Shown: positions 8,144 to 18,022 of the stretch, one piece after another
Numbering within the stretch: position 1 is the stretch's first letter
Layout: each line of letters begins with the position of its first letter
Source: Mycolicibacterium crocinum
Lineage (GTDB): Bacteria > Actinomycetota > Actinomycetes > Mycobacteriales > Mycobacteriaceae
NCBI RefSeq assembly: GCF_022370635.2
Contig: NZ_CP092362.2
Span: 3,100,001-3,164,000, forward strand
Length of the DNA: 64,000 bases
Direction of reading: 5' to 3'
The notes under the pieces: generated by a model
Told to the model about the DNA's origin: nothing
The model's input: only the letters and a program-made list of their open reading frames with translations
Databases searched by the model: none
Made by a program: the position numbers and the translations under genes

Positions 8144-8950
8144 ATGACGAATCGCACATCAGATCGTTGGTCGCCGGGGATCGCTCTGACTGGGGTGTCC
8201 GGGCCGATGCAGGCTATTGGTGGTTTGTTTGCGATGTCGGCTGATGCTGTGCGGTTTGTGTTTCGCAAGCCGTTTCAGTGGCGGGAGTTTTTGGAGCAGT
8301 CGTGGTTTGTGGCGCGGGTGTCGTTGGCGCCGACGTTGTTGGTGGCGATTCCGTTCACGGTGTTGGTGAGCTTCACCCTCAATATTTTGTTGCGGGAGTT
8401 GGGTGCTGCTGATCTGTCGGGGGCCGGTGCCGCCTTTGGTGCGGTGACGCAGGTGGGTCCGTTGGTGACGGTGTTGATCGTCGCCGGTGCGGGAGCCACA
8501 GCGATGTGTGCGGATTTGGGGTCGCGCACGATTCGTGAAGAGATCGACGCGATGGAAGTGTTGGGGATCAATCCGGTGCAACGCTTGGTGACTCCGCGGA
8601 TGCTGGCCTCGGGTCTTGTTGCGTTGTTGCTCAATTCGTTGGTGGTGATCATCGGGATCTTGGGTGGTTACGTGTTTTCGGTGTTCGTCCAGGATGTGAA
8701 TCCCGGGGCGTTCGCGGCGGGGATCACGTTGTTGACCGGGGTGCCTGAGGTGATCATTTCGTGTGTCAAGGCCGCCTTGTTCGGGTTGATCGCCGGTCTG
8801 GTGGCGTGTTATCGGGGGTTGACGATCACCGGTGGTGGCGCCAAGGCCGTGGGGAATGCGGTCAACGAGACGGTGGTCTACGCGTTTATGGCGTTGTTCG
8901 TGGTCAACGTGGTCGTGACCGCGATCGGTATCCGGATGAGCGCCCGCTGA
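8144..8950 (+). CDS. yrbEA: YrbEA permease of mce locus 1
   Basis: The 268-aa protein is an MlaE/YrbE-type integral membrane permease subunit of the Mce lipid importer. It has several hydrophobic segments, the block MCADLGSRTIREEIDAMEVLG typical of the family, and CYRGLTITGGGAKAVGNAVN near the end. The ATG at 8144 is chosen because similarity to the second copy (31679-32485) begins there; an in-frame ATG at 8108 is possible. The two proteins look identical over all 268 residues. The gene uses many G/T-ending codons (TTG, GTG, GTT), unlike the C-ending codons of the next gene. Its stop overlaps the next start (TGATG). Confidence 0.93.
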   Translation: MTNRTSDRWSPGIALTGVSGPMQAIGGLFAMSADAVRFVFRKPFQWREFLEQSWFVARVSLAPTLLVAIPFTVLVSFTLNILLRELGAADLSGAGAAFGAVTQVGPLVTVLIVAGAGATAMCADLGSRTIREEIDAMEVLGINPVQRLVTPRMLASGLVALLLNSLVVIIGILGGYVFSVFVQDVNPGAFAAGITLLTGVPEVIISCVKAALFGLIAGLVACYRGLTITGGGAKAVGNAVNETVVYAFMALFVVNVVVTAIGIRMSAR

Positions 8951-9798
8951 TGGCATCACTACAGGCGTTGTATCCCCGGATCGCCCGCCAGGTCCGCCGC
9001 CCACTGGGCACCTTCGGCCGCATCGGGGACCACACCATCTTCTACGGCCGCGCGATCGCCGGCACCCCGCATGCAACCATCCATTTCCGCAAAGAGATCA
9101 TCCGGCTGATCGCCGAAATCTCGATGGGCGCGGGCACCCTGGCCATGATCGGCGGCACCGTCGTCATCGTCGGCTTCCTCACCCTCGCCGCCGGCGGCAC
9201 CCTGGCCGTACAGGGCTACTCATCGCTGGGCAATATCGGGATCGAAGCACTGACCGGCTTCCTGGCCGCCTTCATCAACGTCCGCATCAGTGCACCGGTG
9301 GTGGCCGGGATCGGCCTGGCCGCCACCTTCGGCGCCGGCGTCACCGCCCAACTCGGCGCCATGCGGATCAACGAAGAAATCGACGCCCTGGAATCCATGG
9401 GCATCCCCCCCGTCGAATACCTCGTCAGTACCCGCATCGTGGCCGGCATGGTCGCCATCACCCCGCTGTACTCCATCGCCGTCATCCTGTCCTTTGTGGC
9501 CTCCCAATTCACCACCGTCGTGTTGTTCGGCCAATCCGGCGGCCTGTACGACCACTACTTCAACACCTTCCTCAACCCCATCGACCTCCTCTGGAGCTTC
9601 CTGCAAGCCGTGTTGATGGCCATCACGATCCTGTTGATCCACACCTACTTCGGCTACTTCGCCACCGGCGGACCCTCTGGAGTCGGCGTCGCCGTCGGCA
9701 ACGCCGTACGCACCTCCCTCATCGTGGTCGTCTCCGTCACCCTGCTCGTATCCCTAGCCATCTACGGCTCCAACGGCAACTTCAACCTGTCCGGATAG
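8950..9798 (+). CDS. yrbEB: YrbEB permease of mce locus 1
   Basis: This 282-aa MlaE/YrbE family protein is the second permease subunit and probably pairs with YrbEA in the inner membrane. The ATG at 8950 overlaps the yrbEA stop by one base. The family block is AQLGAMRINEEIDALESMG, and hydrophobic segments fill the rest. From residue 16 on it appears identical to the interrupted copy in locus 2. The C-terminus ends GSNGNFNLSG. mceA starts 13 bp downstream. The missing partner for transport is the shared ATPase MceG, which is usually encoded elsewhere and is not in this window. Confidence 0.93.
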   Translation: MASLQALYPRIARQVRRPLGTFGRIGDHTIFYGRAIAGTPHATIHFRKEIIRLIAEISMGAGTLAMIGGTVVIVGFLTLAAGGTLAVQGYSSLGNIGIEALTGFLAAFINVRISAPVVAGIGLAATFGAGVTAQLGAMRINEEIDALESMGIPPVEYLVSTRIVAGMVAITPLYSIAVILSFVASQFTTVVLFGQSGGLYDHYFNTFLNPIDLLWSFLQAVLMAITILLIHTYFGYFATGGPSGVGVAVGNAVRTSLIVVVSVTLLVSLAIYGSNGNFNLSG

Positions 9799-9811
9799 TC
9801 GAGGTGCGGAG

Positions 9812-10999
9812 ATGAAATCAGGTATCGCGCGCCCGATCGCCGGTTTGGCGACCGTGGTGATCATTGCCGCGATCATTGCGCTGGCGGTGGGGTTGTTCCA
9901 GGACAGCTTCACCAAAACCGTTCCGGTGACCGTGATCTCGCAGCGCGCCGGTCTCGTGATGTATCCGGATGCCAAGGTCAAGCTCAACGGGGCCCCGGTC
10001 GGCAAGGTCTCGTCCATCGAGTTGCTGCCGGACGGCACCGCTGCGCTGCACCTGGCAATCAATCCGGCGCGGGTGAACGACATTCCGGCCAACGTCAGCG
10101 CCGACATCACCTCCTCGACGGTGTTCGGGTCGAAGTTCGTCGAGCTGAACCCGCCGCAGGATCCGTCGGCGAAGTCCATTCAGGCCGGGCAGGTGATCAG
10201 CGGCAAGCACGTCACCGTCGAGATCAACACCGTGTTCCAGCAGTTGGTTACCGTGCTCTCGCAAATCGAGCCTGCCAAGCTCAACCAGACATTGGGCGCG
10301 ATCGCCAAGTCGGTGGACGGCCGCGGCAACAAGTTCGGTCAGACCCTCGTCGATCTCGATAGCGCGCTGGCCAAGATCAATCCCAGCCTGGACACGCTGA
10401 ACCATGAATTGGCAGTGGCGCCCAAGGTATTCGACGCCTACGGCGATGCTTCCGGCGATCTGCTGGACACCGTCAAGAACTCGGCAAAGATCAGCGACAC
10501 GATCGTCGACCAGGAGCAGAACCTCGACACGCTGCTGGTCAGCGCCATCGGTCTGGCCGACATCGGAACCGAGGTGCTCAGCGAGAACCGGGAGCCGCTG
10601 GCCAATGTGGTGCACCTGCTGGTACCCACCACCGATCTGCTCAACAAGTACAACCCAGCGCTCACCTGCGGTATCGGCGGCCTGATTCCGCTGGCCACCG
10701 GCCCGGGCCTGCCGTTGCCGGGAGCCGTTCTGCTGCAGTCGTTCTTCCTCGGCCGTGAGCGGTACCGCTACCCGGCCAACCTGCCGAAGGTCGCGGCGAC
10801 CGGTGGTCCGCAGTGCACCGACATGCCGAAGGTGCCGTTCGAGACCAGCCCGCCGTTCGTCGTCACCGATATCGGCGCGAACCCGGCGCAGTATGGCAAC
10901 CAGGGCATCCTGCTGAACTCCGACGCACTCAAGCAGGCGCTGTTCGGCCCGCTGGACGGCCCGCCGCGCAACTCCGCACAGATCGGACAACCGGGATGA
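9812..10999 (+). CDS. mceA: MceA family protein, locus 1
   Basis: The 395-aa protein has one N-terminal transmembrane or signal-anchor helix (residues about 9-30). An MCE/MlaD domain follows at about 38-118 (RAGLVMYPDAKVKLNGAPVG, then a VSADITSSTVFGSKFVEL block). A long helical region and a C-terminal domain come next. MCE proteins form the hexameric lipid channel between inner membrane and mycomembrane. A GGTGCGGAG-type ribosome site precedes the ATG. Its TGA stop overlaps the mceB ATG (ATGA). The homologue at 34818-36059 has the same C-terminal GNQGILLNSD and PPRNS blocks but differs at many positions. Confidence 0.93.
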   Translation: MKSGIARPIAGLATVVIIAAIIALAVGLFQDSFTKTVPVTVISQRAGLVMYPDAKVKLNGAPVGKVSSIELLPDGTAALHLAINPARVNDIPANVSADITSSTVFGSKFVELNPPQDPSAKSIQAGQVISGKHVTVEINTVFQQLVTVLSQIEPAKLNQTLGAIAKSVDGRGNKFGQTLVDLDSALAKINPSLDTLNHELAVAPKVFDAYGDASGDLLDTVKNSAKISDTIVDQEQNLDTLLVSAIGLADIGTEVLSENREPLANVVHLLVPTTDLLNKYNPALTCGIGGLIPLATGPGLPLPGAVLLQSFFLGRERYRYPANLPKVAATGGPQCTDMPKVPFETSPPFVVTDIGANPAQYGNQGILLNSDALKQALFGPLDGPPRNSAQIGQPG

Positions 11000-12021
11000 C
11001 CGCGCTGTGGAAGACGCTTCTCAAGGTCGGCATCTTCGGCGTGGTGATGATCCTGCTGACCGCATCGCTGTTCGCGATCTTCGGCCAGTACCGGTCCGGT
11101 TCGGACAACAGCTACTCGGCGGTGTTCGCTGACGCCTCGAGCCTGAAGTCCGGGGATTCGGTGCGGGTGGCCGGAGTCCGCGTCGGCACCGTCACTGATG
11201 TCGCGCTGCAACCCGACAACAAGGTGGTCGTCGACTTCGACGCCGACCGCAAGATCGTGCTCACATCCGGCACCAAGGCGACGGTGCGCTACCTCAACCT
11301 GGTCGGGGACCGCTACCTCGAGCTCGTCGACAGTCCCGGATCGGCGAAGATCCAGCCGCCGGGCAGTCGGATCCCGCTCGACCGCACCGAGCCGGCACTT
11401 GACCTCGACCTGCTGCTGGGTGGCCTGAAACCCGTTGTCCAGGGCCTGAATCCGCAGGACGTCAACGCGCTCACCAACTCGCTGATCCAGATCCTCCAGG
11501 GTCAGGACGGCAACATCGATTCGCTGTTCGCCAAGACGCAGTCGTTCACCAGCACGCTGGCCGACAACGGCCAGACCGTGCAGCAGCTGATCGACAACCT
11601 CAACACGGTGATCACCACGATCAGTAAGGACGGCGACAAGTTCTCCGGCGCCGTCGACAAGCTGCAGAAGCTGGTCACCGAACTGGCCAATGACAAAGAC
11701 CCGATCGGTGAGTCGATCACCGCTCTGGACAACGGCACCGCGTCGCTGACCGATCTGCTCAACCAGTCGCGCGCACCGCTGAACGGCACCATCGACCAGC
11801 TCGGCCGGCTGGCTCCGCTGCTTGATCAGGACAAGGAGCTGCTCGACATCTCGATCCAGAAGGCGCCGGCGAACTACCGCAAGGTGGTGCGGCTTGGGTC
11901 CTACGGCAGCTGGATCAACCAGTACCTGTGTGGCTTGTCGCTGCGTGTCAGCGACCTGCAGGGCCGCACCGCCTACTTCCCCTGGATCATCCAACACACT
12001 GGAAGGTGCGCGGAGCCCTAA
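10996..12021 (+). CDS. mceB: MceB family protein, locus 1
   Basis: The 341-aa protein has an N-terminal membrane anchor (VGIFGVVMILLTASLFAIFG), an MCE domain at about 38-115 (SLKSGDSVRVAGVRVGTV) and a helical, coiled-coil-like C-terminal half. It should be one ring member of the hexameric Mce channel. The start is the ATG at 10996, which overlaps the mceA stop; an upstream extension in the same frame lies inside mceA and is not credible. The stop TAA overlaps the mceC ATG by one base. Confidence 0.93.
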   Translation: MTALWKTLLKVGIFGVVMILLTASLFAIFGQYRSGSDNSYSAVFADASSLKSGDSVRVAGVRVGTVTDVALQPDNKVVVDFDADRKIVLTSGTKATVRYLNLVGDRYLELVDSPGSAKIQPPGSRIPLDRTEPALDLDLLLGGLKPVVQGLNPQDVNALTNSLIQILQGQDGNIDSLFAKTQSFTSTLADNGQTVQQLIDNLNTVITTISKDGDKFSGAVDKLQKLVTELANDKDPIGESITALDNGTASLTDLLNQSRAPLNGTIDQLGRLAPLLDQDKELLDISIQKAPANYRKVVRLGSYGSWINQYLCGLSLRVSDLQGRTAYFPWIIQHTGRCAEP

Positions 12022-13118
12022 TGCTCAAATATCGTGGGTCCTCGCTGATCAAGGCGGGCTTTATCGGCCTCGTCCTGATCGTGCTCGTCATCACGGTCGG
12101 GCTACAGCCCGAACGGCTGGCGTCGCTTGCCACGTCGATCCGGCATCAGGCGCTGTTCACCGAGGCCGGCGGTCTGCAGCCTGGTAATGACGTCAAGGTA
12201 TCCGGAGTCAAGGTCGGCTCCGTCTCGGACGTGTCTCTGCAGCACGGCAAGGCGCTGGTGACCTTCATGGTCAACGGTTCGGTTCGGCTCGGCGCTGACA
12301 CCGAAGCGCACATCCGCACCGGAACGCTTCTGGGACAACGGATTTTGACGTTGGAGTCCAACGGCAAGGGATCGCTTCGGTCTGACGACGTCATTCCGGT
12401 GTCGCGTACCGGGTCGCCCTACTCGCTGACCCAGTCGCTGCAGGATTTCGCGGGCAACACCGCAGACACCGATACCGCGGCGATCAACCACTCGCTGGAC
12501 ACCTTGTCGGACACCCTGGATCGGATCAGCCCGCAGCTAGGCCCGACGTTCGACGGGATCAGCAAGTTGTCGCGGATGATCAACGAGCGCAACGAATCCC
12601 TGAGCAACCTGCTCAAGAGCGCGGCGAACGTCACCGGGATCCTCTCGCAGCGCAGCGCACAGGTGAACACCCTGCTGCTCAACGCCAACGACCTGATCGG
12701 CGTTCTGTCGCAGCGCCGCTACGCGATCGCGAACCTCTTGGCCAGCACCTCGGCACTGTCCAGGCAGCTCAGCGGAATCGTGGCGGACAACGAGAAGGAA
12801 CTGGCACCGGCCCTTGAGAAGCTCAATTCGGTGACCGCGATGCTGGAGAAGAACAACGCCAACATCACCGCGGCCATGAAGGGTCTGGCCAAGTTCCAGC
12901 TGACGCAGGCCGAAGCGGTCAACGGAGGCTTCTACTACAACGCCTTCGTCGCGAACCTGAACCCGGCGCAGACACTGCAGCCCTTCTTCGACTACGCGCT
13001 GGGCTTCCGGCGCGGCACCGATGCGGGCCAGCCGGCCGACAATGCCGGACCGCGTGCGGAGATCCCGTTCCCGTACAACGGAATACCGCAGCCTTATGAG
13101 CGATGGGGGCAGCCATGA
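12021..13118 (+). CDS. mceC: MceC family protein, locus 1
   Basis: The 365-aa protein begins MLKYRGSSLIKAGFIGLVL, giving a single N-terminal anchor helix. The MCE domain follows (GGLQPGNDVKVSGVKVGSV, residues about 48-66, through RTGTLLGQRILTLES), then a long helical region and a short Pro-rich tail. It is the same length as its homologue in locus 2 (37081-38178). The start overlaps the mceB stop by one base; the stop overlaps the mceD ATG. Confidence 0.93.
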   Translation: MLKYRGSSLIKAGFIGLVLIVLVITVGLQPERLASLATSIRHQALFTEAGGLQPGNDVKVSGVKVGSVSDVSLQHGKALVTFMVNGSVRLGADTEAHIRTGTLLGQRILTLESNGKGSLRSDDVIPVSRTGSPYSLTQSLQDFAGNTADTDTAAINHSLDTLSDTLDRISPQLGPTFDGISKLSRMINERNESLSNLLKSAANVTGILSQRSAQVNTLLLNANDLIGVLSQRRYAIANLLASTSALSRQLSGIVADNEKELAPALEKLNSVTAMLEKNNANITAAMKGLAKFQLTQAEAVNGGFYYNAFVANLNPAQTLQPFFDYALGFRRGTDAGQPADNAGPRAEIPFPYNGIPQPYERWGQP

Positions 13119-14590
13119 AGTCTCGCAGGCGGCTGACAGTCGTCGTGTCCGCAGTGCTGGCCGTATTGATCGTCGGCGGGATCGCGCTGCTGGTGCGCCA
13201 GGCGTTCTTCAAGCCCAACACGATCACGGCGTACTTCACCAGTGCCACCGCAATCTACGCCGGTGACGAAGTGCGGGTCGCCGGGGTGAAGGTCGGCACC
13301 ATCGATTCCATCGAAGCCCAGGGGACCAAGGCCAAGATCGTGATGGCGGTCGACCGGGACGTTCCGATCCCCGCGAACGCCGAGGCGGTGATCGTCGCGC
13401 AGAACCTGGTGGGCGCCCGCTACGTTCAGCTGACCCCGCCCTATGAGGACAAGGGCCCGACAATGGCCGACGGTGCGGTGATCGGCCTGGACCGCACCGC
13501 GATCCCGGTCGAATGGGACCAGATCAAAACCGAGCTGATGCGCCTGGCCACCGATCTCGGCCCCGCCACTGAAGGGCAGACCACCTCGGTCGGCCGCTTC
13601 ATCGACAGCGCGGCCAACGCGCTCGACGGCAACGGCGAGAAGCTGCGGGACACCATCAAGCAACTGTCCGGGGTCAGCAAGGTGCTGGCCGACGGCAGCG
13701 GCAACATCGTCGACACCATCAAGAACCTGCAGATCTTCGTGACCGCGTTGCGCGACAGCAACACTCAGATCGTCCAGTTCCAGGATCGGTTGGCCTCACT
13801 GTCGAGCGTGGTCGACGGCAGCCGATCCGACCTCGACGGAGCGCTGACCAACCTGTCGAGTGCGGTCGTCGACGTGCAGCGGTTCATCGCCGGTACCCGC
13901 AACCAGACGGCCGAACAGATTCAGCGCCTGAGCAACGTGACCAAGAACCTGGCCGACAACAAGCTCGTCGTCGAGAACCTGATTCACGTGGCGCCCAACG
14001 CACTCGGTAATGCCTACAACATCTATAACCCCGATTCCCAAAGCGCGATGGGCGGATTCGCGCTGGCCAACTTCTCCAACCCGCTGCAGGTCATCTGCTC
14101 GGCGATCGGCGCCGTGCAGAACGCCACCGCGCCGGAGACCGGGAAGTTGTGCGCGCAGTACCTCGGGCCGGCCCTGCGGTTGCTCAACTTCAACTACCTG
14201 CCGTTCCCGTTCAACGCCTACCTGGGCAAGTCGACCAGCCCGGACAAGCTGATCTACAGCGAGCCCGGTCTGGCCCCGGGCGGCTCCGGCGGGACCCCGC
14301 CGGGCTATGAGATTCCGCCTGCGGTGTCGGCGTACACCGGATACAACGGTGACGTACCCGGACCTGCAGGCTGGGGCGGACCGCCGAACACGTATCACGG
14401 GGCGTATGCACCCAACGGATTGCCCGCGGATCCGTCGCCCGCCCTTTTCCCGGGTGCACCGGTCCCGCCGGGTGTTCCAGTCGGACCGGCCGCCCAGCCT
14501 CCGTCGAACCTGCAGGGCATGCTGCTGCCGGCCGAGGCGGCGCCACCACCTCCGGCTCCGGCTGCCGCCGAAGGGAATCCGCCATCATGA
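13115..14590 (+). CDS. mceD: MceD family protein, locus 1
   Basis: The 491-aa protein starts MKSRRRLTVVVSAVLAVLIV, an anchor with a basic N-terminus. It continues with an MCE domain (TAIYAGDEVRVAGVKVGTI), helical repeats and a Pro/Gly/Ala-rich C-terminal tail of about 100 residues, common in MceD. The ATG at 13115 overlaps the mceC TGA and has GGGGG before it; an ATG at 13103 in the same frame is possible. The stop overlaps the mceE ATG (ATGA). Confidence 0.92.
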   Translation: MKSRRRLTVVVSAVLAVLIVGGIALLVRQAFFKPNTITAYFTSATAIYAGDEVRVAGVKVGTIDSIEAQGTKAKIVMAVDRDVPIPANAEAVIVAQNLVGARYVQLTPPYEDKGPTMADGAVIGLDRTAIPVEWDQIKTELMRLATDLGPATEGQTTSVGRFIDSAANALDGNGEKLRDTIKQLSGVSKVLADGSGNIVDTIKNLQIFVTALRDSNTQIVQFQDRLASLSSVVDGSRSDLDGALTNLSSAVVDVQRFIAGTRNQTAEQIQRLSNVTKNLADNKLVVENLIHVAPNALGNAYNIYNPDSQSAMGGFALANFSNPLQVICSAIGAVQNATAPETGKLCAQYLGPALRLLNFNYLPFPFNAYLGKSTSPDKLIYSEPGLAPGGSGGTPPGYEIPPAVSAYTGYNGDVPGPAGWGGPPNTYHGAYAPNGLPADPSPALFPGAPVPPGVPVGPAAQPPSNLQGMLLPAEAAPPPPAPAAAEGNPPS

Positions 14591-15888
14591 CCAGAGGTTC
14601 GGTGCGGCGCCTGGTGATCACCGCGTCATGCGTCGCGGTCACGGCGACCGGCTGCAGTTTCGGTGGGCTGAACTCCCTGCCGCTGCCGGGAACGGTCGGC
14701 CATGGCAAGGGGTCGACCACCTATCACATCGAGATCGCCAATGTCGGTCAGCTGGAATCGAATTCACCGGTGATGGTCGGTGACGTCGTGGTCGGCAGTG
14801 TGGGGGACATGACCGTCAACGACTGGCACGCCGACGTCGAGGTATCGGTCCAGCCCGGCACCGTGATCCCCGCGAACGCGGTCGCGTCGGTGGGCCAGAC
14901 CAGCCTGTTGGGATCGATGCACCTGGCGCTCAACCCGCCGCTGGGCCAGGCACCGAGTGGCGTCCTGCAACCCGGTGCCACCCTCGGCCTCAACCGCTCG
15001 TCGACCTATCCGTCTACCGAGCAGACGCTCTCGGCGCTCTCGGTGGTCGTGAACGGCGGCGGACTGGGCCAGATCGGCGACATCATCCACGAGTTCAGTG
15101 CCGCACTGAACGGCAGGACCGACCAGATTCGTGACTTGCTCACGCGGCTCAACGATTTCGTGGGCCTGCTGGCCACCCAGCGCGACAGCATCAACGAGGC
15201 GGTCAATTCGCTGAATCGGCTGGCGGGTACGTTCGCCGGTCAGCAGCAAGTTCTCACCGACGCGCTGAACCGGATTCCGCCTGCCCTCGATGTACTGGTC
15301 AAGGAGCGTCCCCGCATCGTGACGGCCCTGGAGAAGTTCCGGGATTTCTCCAACCTGGCCACCGGTCTGGTCAACGACACCAAGACCGACCTGGTACGCA
15401 ACCTGCAGAACCTGGAGCCGACGTTGAAGTCTCTGGCCGACGTCGGGCCGAAGCTGGACACTGCGCTGGCGTACTTCCCGACGTTCCCGTACACCCAGCA
15501 GGTCATCGACCGGGCGATCCGCGGCGATTATCTGAACCAGTTCATCATCTTCGACTTCACCGTGCCGCGGTTGAAGAAGACCCTGATGCTCGGCACCCGC
15601 TGGGGCGATGAGAACGCCAAACTGGTTCCCGCGCCAGGTGATCCGTGGTATGCGACCTATACCTACGATCCGCTCAACGCGCCGTTCAGCCCCGCACCGC
15701 CACCCACCCAGGTGGCCGACGTGACGCAGGAGTTCGGGCCCGGTCCCGCGCCTGTGCCCGGGCAGGCATCGTTGACGAACGCGACGCAGTCGGCACCCGG
15801 AGTGGGCACCGGTCCGTTGCCAGGGCCGGCCACCGGTCCGTTGCCCGGACCGGCACCTGAGGCGGCGCCACAGGACGGGGGTAACTGA
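14587..15888 (+). CDS. mceE: MceE family lipoprotein, locus 1
   Basis: The 433-aa protein has a signal peptide with a lipobox ending at Cys23 (VTATGC), as expected for MceE (LprK-type) lipoproteins. The MCE domain (SNSPVMVGDVVVGSVGDM) is followed by a helical region with a VVNGGGLGQIGDIIHEF block and a Pro-rich C-terminus with repeated GPLPGPATGPLPGPA units. The stop overlaps the mceF start by one base. It forms part of the Mce channel on the outer face of the membrane. Confidence 0.93.
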   Translation: MTRGSVRRLVITASCVAVTATGCSFGGLNSLPLPGTVGHGKGSTTYHIEIANVGQLESNSPVMVGDVVVGSVGDMTVNDWHADVEVSVQPGTVIPANAVASVGQTSLLGSMHLALNPPLGQAPSGVLQPGATLGLNRSSTYPSTEQTLSALSVVVNGGGLGQIGDIIHEFSAALNGRTDQIRDLLTRLNDFVGLLATQRDSINEAVNSLNRLAGTFAGQQQVLTDALNRIPPALDVLVKERPRIVTALEKFRDFSNLATGLVNDTKTDLVRNLQNLEPTLKSLADVGPKLDTALAYFPTFPYTQQVIDRAIRGDYLNQFIIFDFTVPRLKKTLMLGTRWGDENAKLVPAPGDPWYATYTYDPLNAPFSPAPPPTQVADVTQEFGPGPAPVPGQASLTNATQSAPGVGTGPLPGPATGPLPGPAPEAAPQDGGN

Positions 15889-17483
15889 TGCTGACGCGTT
15901 TTGTCCGTAATCAGCTCATCATCTTCACCATCGCCTCGATCGTCGGTATCGCCGTCATGGTGGTGGTGTACATGCAGGCCCCCACCCTGCTCGGCATCGG
16001 CCGCATTACGGTCAAGCTCGAGCTACCGCGAACCGGCGGCCTCTATAAGTTCTCGAACGTGACCTACCGCGGCGTGCAACTGGGCAAGGTCACCGAGGTG
16101 GTGCCGACGCGAACCGGCGCCGTGGCCACCCTGTCGCTGGCCAGCGATCCGAAGGTGCCCGCCGACCTGCAGGCTCGCGTGCTCAGCGTGTCGGCCGTCG
16201 GTGAGCAGTACTTGGATCTGGTGCCGCACACCGATTCCGGGCCGTATCTCCAAGACGGCTCGGTGATCCCGGTCAAGAACGCCACCGTCCCGCAGGCGAT
16301 CGGGCCGGTGCTGGACCAGACGAATGCTCTGCTGAAGAGCATTCCCACCCAACGGATCCCGGATCTGCTGAACAGCACCTACCAGGCCCTCAACGGCGCC
16401 GGTGACGACCTCACCACGTTGAACGACTCCGCGTCACGGCTCGCGGCCGATTTCAACGCCACCGCCGATCAGACCCACACCCTGGTCGAGGACAGCCGCC
16501 CGCTGTTGGACGGCCAGTTGGCGTCGGCCGACTCGATCCGCACCTGGGCGCACAGCCTGGCCGGGATCACCGACCAGCTGAACACCAACGACCCGCAATG
16601 GCGTGCCATCCTGGCCAACGGCCCGGGTGCCGCCGATGAGGCGTCCGCGCTCTTCACGCAGGTCAAGCCGACGCTGCCCATCCTGTTGGCCAGCCTTCAG
16701 ACGGTGGGGCAGATCGGCGTGACCTACAACAAAGGTCTCGAACAGCTGCTGGTGCTGCTGCCGCCGTACGTCGGCTCGATCCAGGCCGTCGGCTCACCGT
16801 TGAACAACCCCACCGGTATGACGCTGGGCGACTTCACGCTGACGATCAGCGATCCGCCGGCGTGCACGGTGGGCTTCCTGCCGCCGTCGCAGTGGCGCTC
16901 GCCGGAGGACACCTCGGTCATCGACACACCGGACGGTCTCTACTGCAAGCTGCCACAGGATTCGCCGATCGCCGTCCGCGGCGCCCGCAACTATCCGTGC
17001 CAGGATGTTCCCGGCAAGCGCGCACCCACCGTCGAAATCTGCGACAGCGACAAACCGTTCGAGCCGCTGGCCATGCGGCAGCATGCCACCGGGCCTTACC
17101 CGATCGACCCGAACCTGATTGCCCAGGGCATCCCGCCCGACGACCGCACGACGTTCCAAGACCACATCTACGGACCGCTGCAGGGCACGCCGCTGCCGCC
17201 AGGACCGGTTCCCGCGCCCGCCGGAACACCGATACCGCCCGAACCGGCGACCCTAAAGCCTTATGGTGTTCCGGATATCGCGCCTACCGATCAGGGTGGC
17301 GGCCCGGCGGTTGCGCCAAGCGCCTTCACACCCGGCTCCGGCGGTGGACCGTCGGTCGCAATCGCCACCTATGACCCCGCGACGGGTCACTACGCCACGC
17401 CGGACGGCCATGCGGGCCAGCAGACCAGTCTGACCAACGTGAACGGGGATATGTCGTGGAAGGATCTGCTTCCGACGACATGA
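15888..17483 (+). CDS. mceF: MceF family protein, locus 1
   Basis: The 531-aa protein begins MLTRFVRNQLIIFTIASIVG (anchor helix). Its MCE domain contains GGLYKFSNVTYRGVQLGKVT. A long helical region follows, then a conserved block with cysteines (DPPACTVGFLPPSQWRSPED, then YPCQDVPGKRAPTVEICDS), and a Pro-rich tail ending MSWKDLLPTT. It is 25 residues longer than its locus 2 homologue, mainly in the Pro-rich tail. It is the last of the six Mce genes. Confidence 0.93.
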   Translation: MLTRFVRNQLIIFTIASIVGIAVMVVVYMQAPTLLGIGRITVKLELPRTGGLYKFSNVTYRGVQLGKVTEVVPTRTGAVATLSLASDPKVPADLQARVLSVSAVGEQYLDLVPHTDSGPYLQDGSVIPVKNATVPQAIGPVLDQTNALLKSIPTQRIPDLLNSTYQALNGAGDDLTTLNDSASRLAADFNATADQTHTLVEDSRPLLDGQLASADSIRTWAHSLAGITDQLNTNDPQWRAILANGPGAADEASALFTQVKPTLPILLASLQTVGQIGVTYNKGLEQLLVLLPPYVGSIQAVGSPLNNPTGMTLGDFTLTISDPPACTVGFLPPSQWRSPEDTSVIDTPDGLYCKLPQDSPIAVRGARNYPCQDVPGKRAPTVEICDSDKPFEPLAMRQHATGPYPIDPNLIAQGIPPDDRTTFQDHIYGPLQGTPLPPGPVPAPAGTPIPPEPATLKPYGVPDIAPTDQGGGPAVAPSAFTPGSGGGPSVAIATYDPATGHYATPDGHAGQQTSLTNVNGDMSWKDLLPTT

Positions 17484-17506
17484 GCACAGGTGAGGGGAGA
17501 GGCCAC

Positions 17507-18022
17507 ATGCGTACGTCACGAACGCTGATCAGCGTCGGGGCGCTGACCGCTGCGGTGTTCGCCGGTGTGCTAAATCCGGCCACCGCGTCCGCCAACGAGA
17601 AGTGGGCGCTCAACGGCACCTACCAGGCGACGTCCAACGGCGAGTGGGCCACCAGCAACGACGTCTTCCACGACGAACGCAGCGTGCGCAGCATCTGGAC
17701 GATCTCGTCGACGTGCAGCTATCCCACCGAGTGCACCGGCACCGTAAGCAGCGACGCCGGATGGACGGCACCGATCTATCAGACCGGCGGGGACTGGCGC
17801 GTCAAACGCGTCATCGAGGACTGGATGCCGTGCCAGGACGGGACCACTGCCCCTGGGCTACAGGTGATTCGGTTTCACGGGTCCACGCCCGGCGGTGACC
17901 AGACCGATCCGACCTCCAACACATTGGTCGGTCAGGACTCGACCACCGGTCAGCCCGGCGCCTGCGGCCGCAGCCTCGCGCTCTTCATCAACATGCCGTT
18001 CAAGCTGATCAAGCTGACCTGA
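17507..18022 (+). CDS. Mce-linked secreted protein
   Basis: The 171-aa protein has a signal peptide (MRTSRTLISVGALTAAVFAG, then cleavage probably after TASA) and a compact mature part. That part contains WALNGTYQATSNGEWATSND, CSYPTECTGTVSSDAGW, PIYQTGG, and CGRSLALFINMPFKLIKLT at the end. Four cysteines could form two disulfides. The ATG at 17507 follows GGGGAGAGG and is chosen over upstream in-frame starts because it gives a proper signal peptide. A clear homologue lies after mce locus 2 in opposite orientation (42361-42873), so the family is tied to mce. Function unknown. Its end overlaps the convergent flavoprotein gene by 14 bp. Confidence 0.85.
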   Translation: MRTSRTLISVGALTAAVFAGVLNPATASANEKWALNGTYQATSNGEWATSNDVFHDERSVRSIWTISSTCSYPTECTGTVSSDAGWTAPIYQTGGDWRVKRVIEDWMPCQDGTTAPGLQVIRFHGSTPGGDQTDPTSNTLVGQDSTTGQPGACGRSLALFINMPFKLIKLT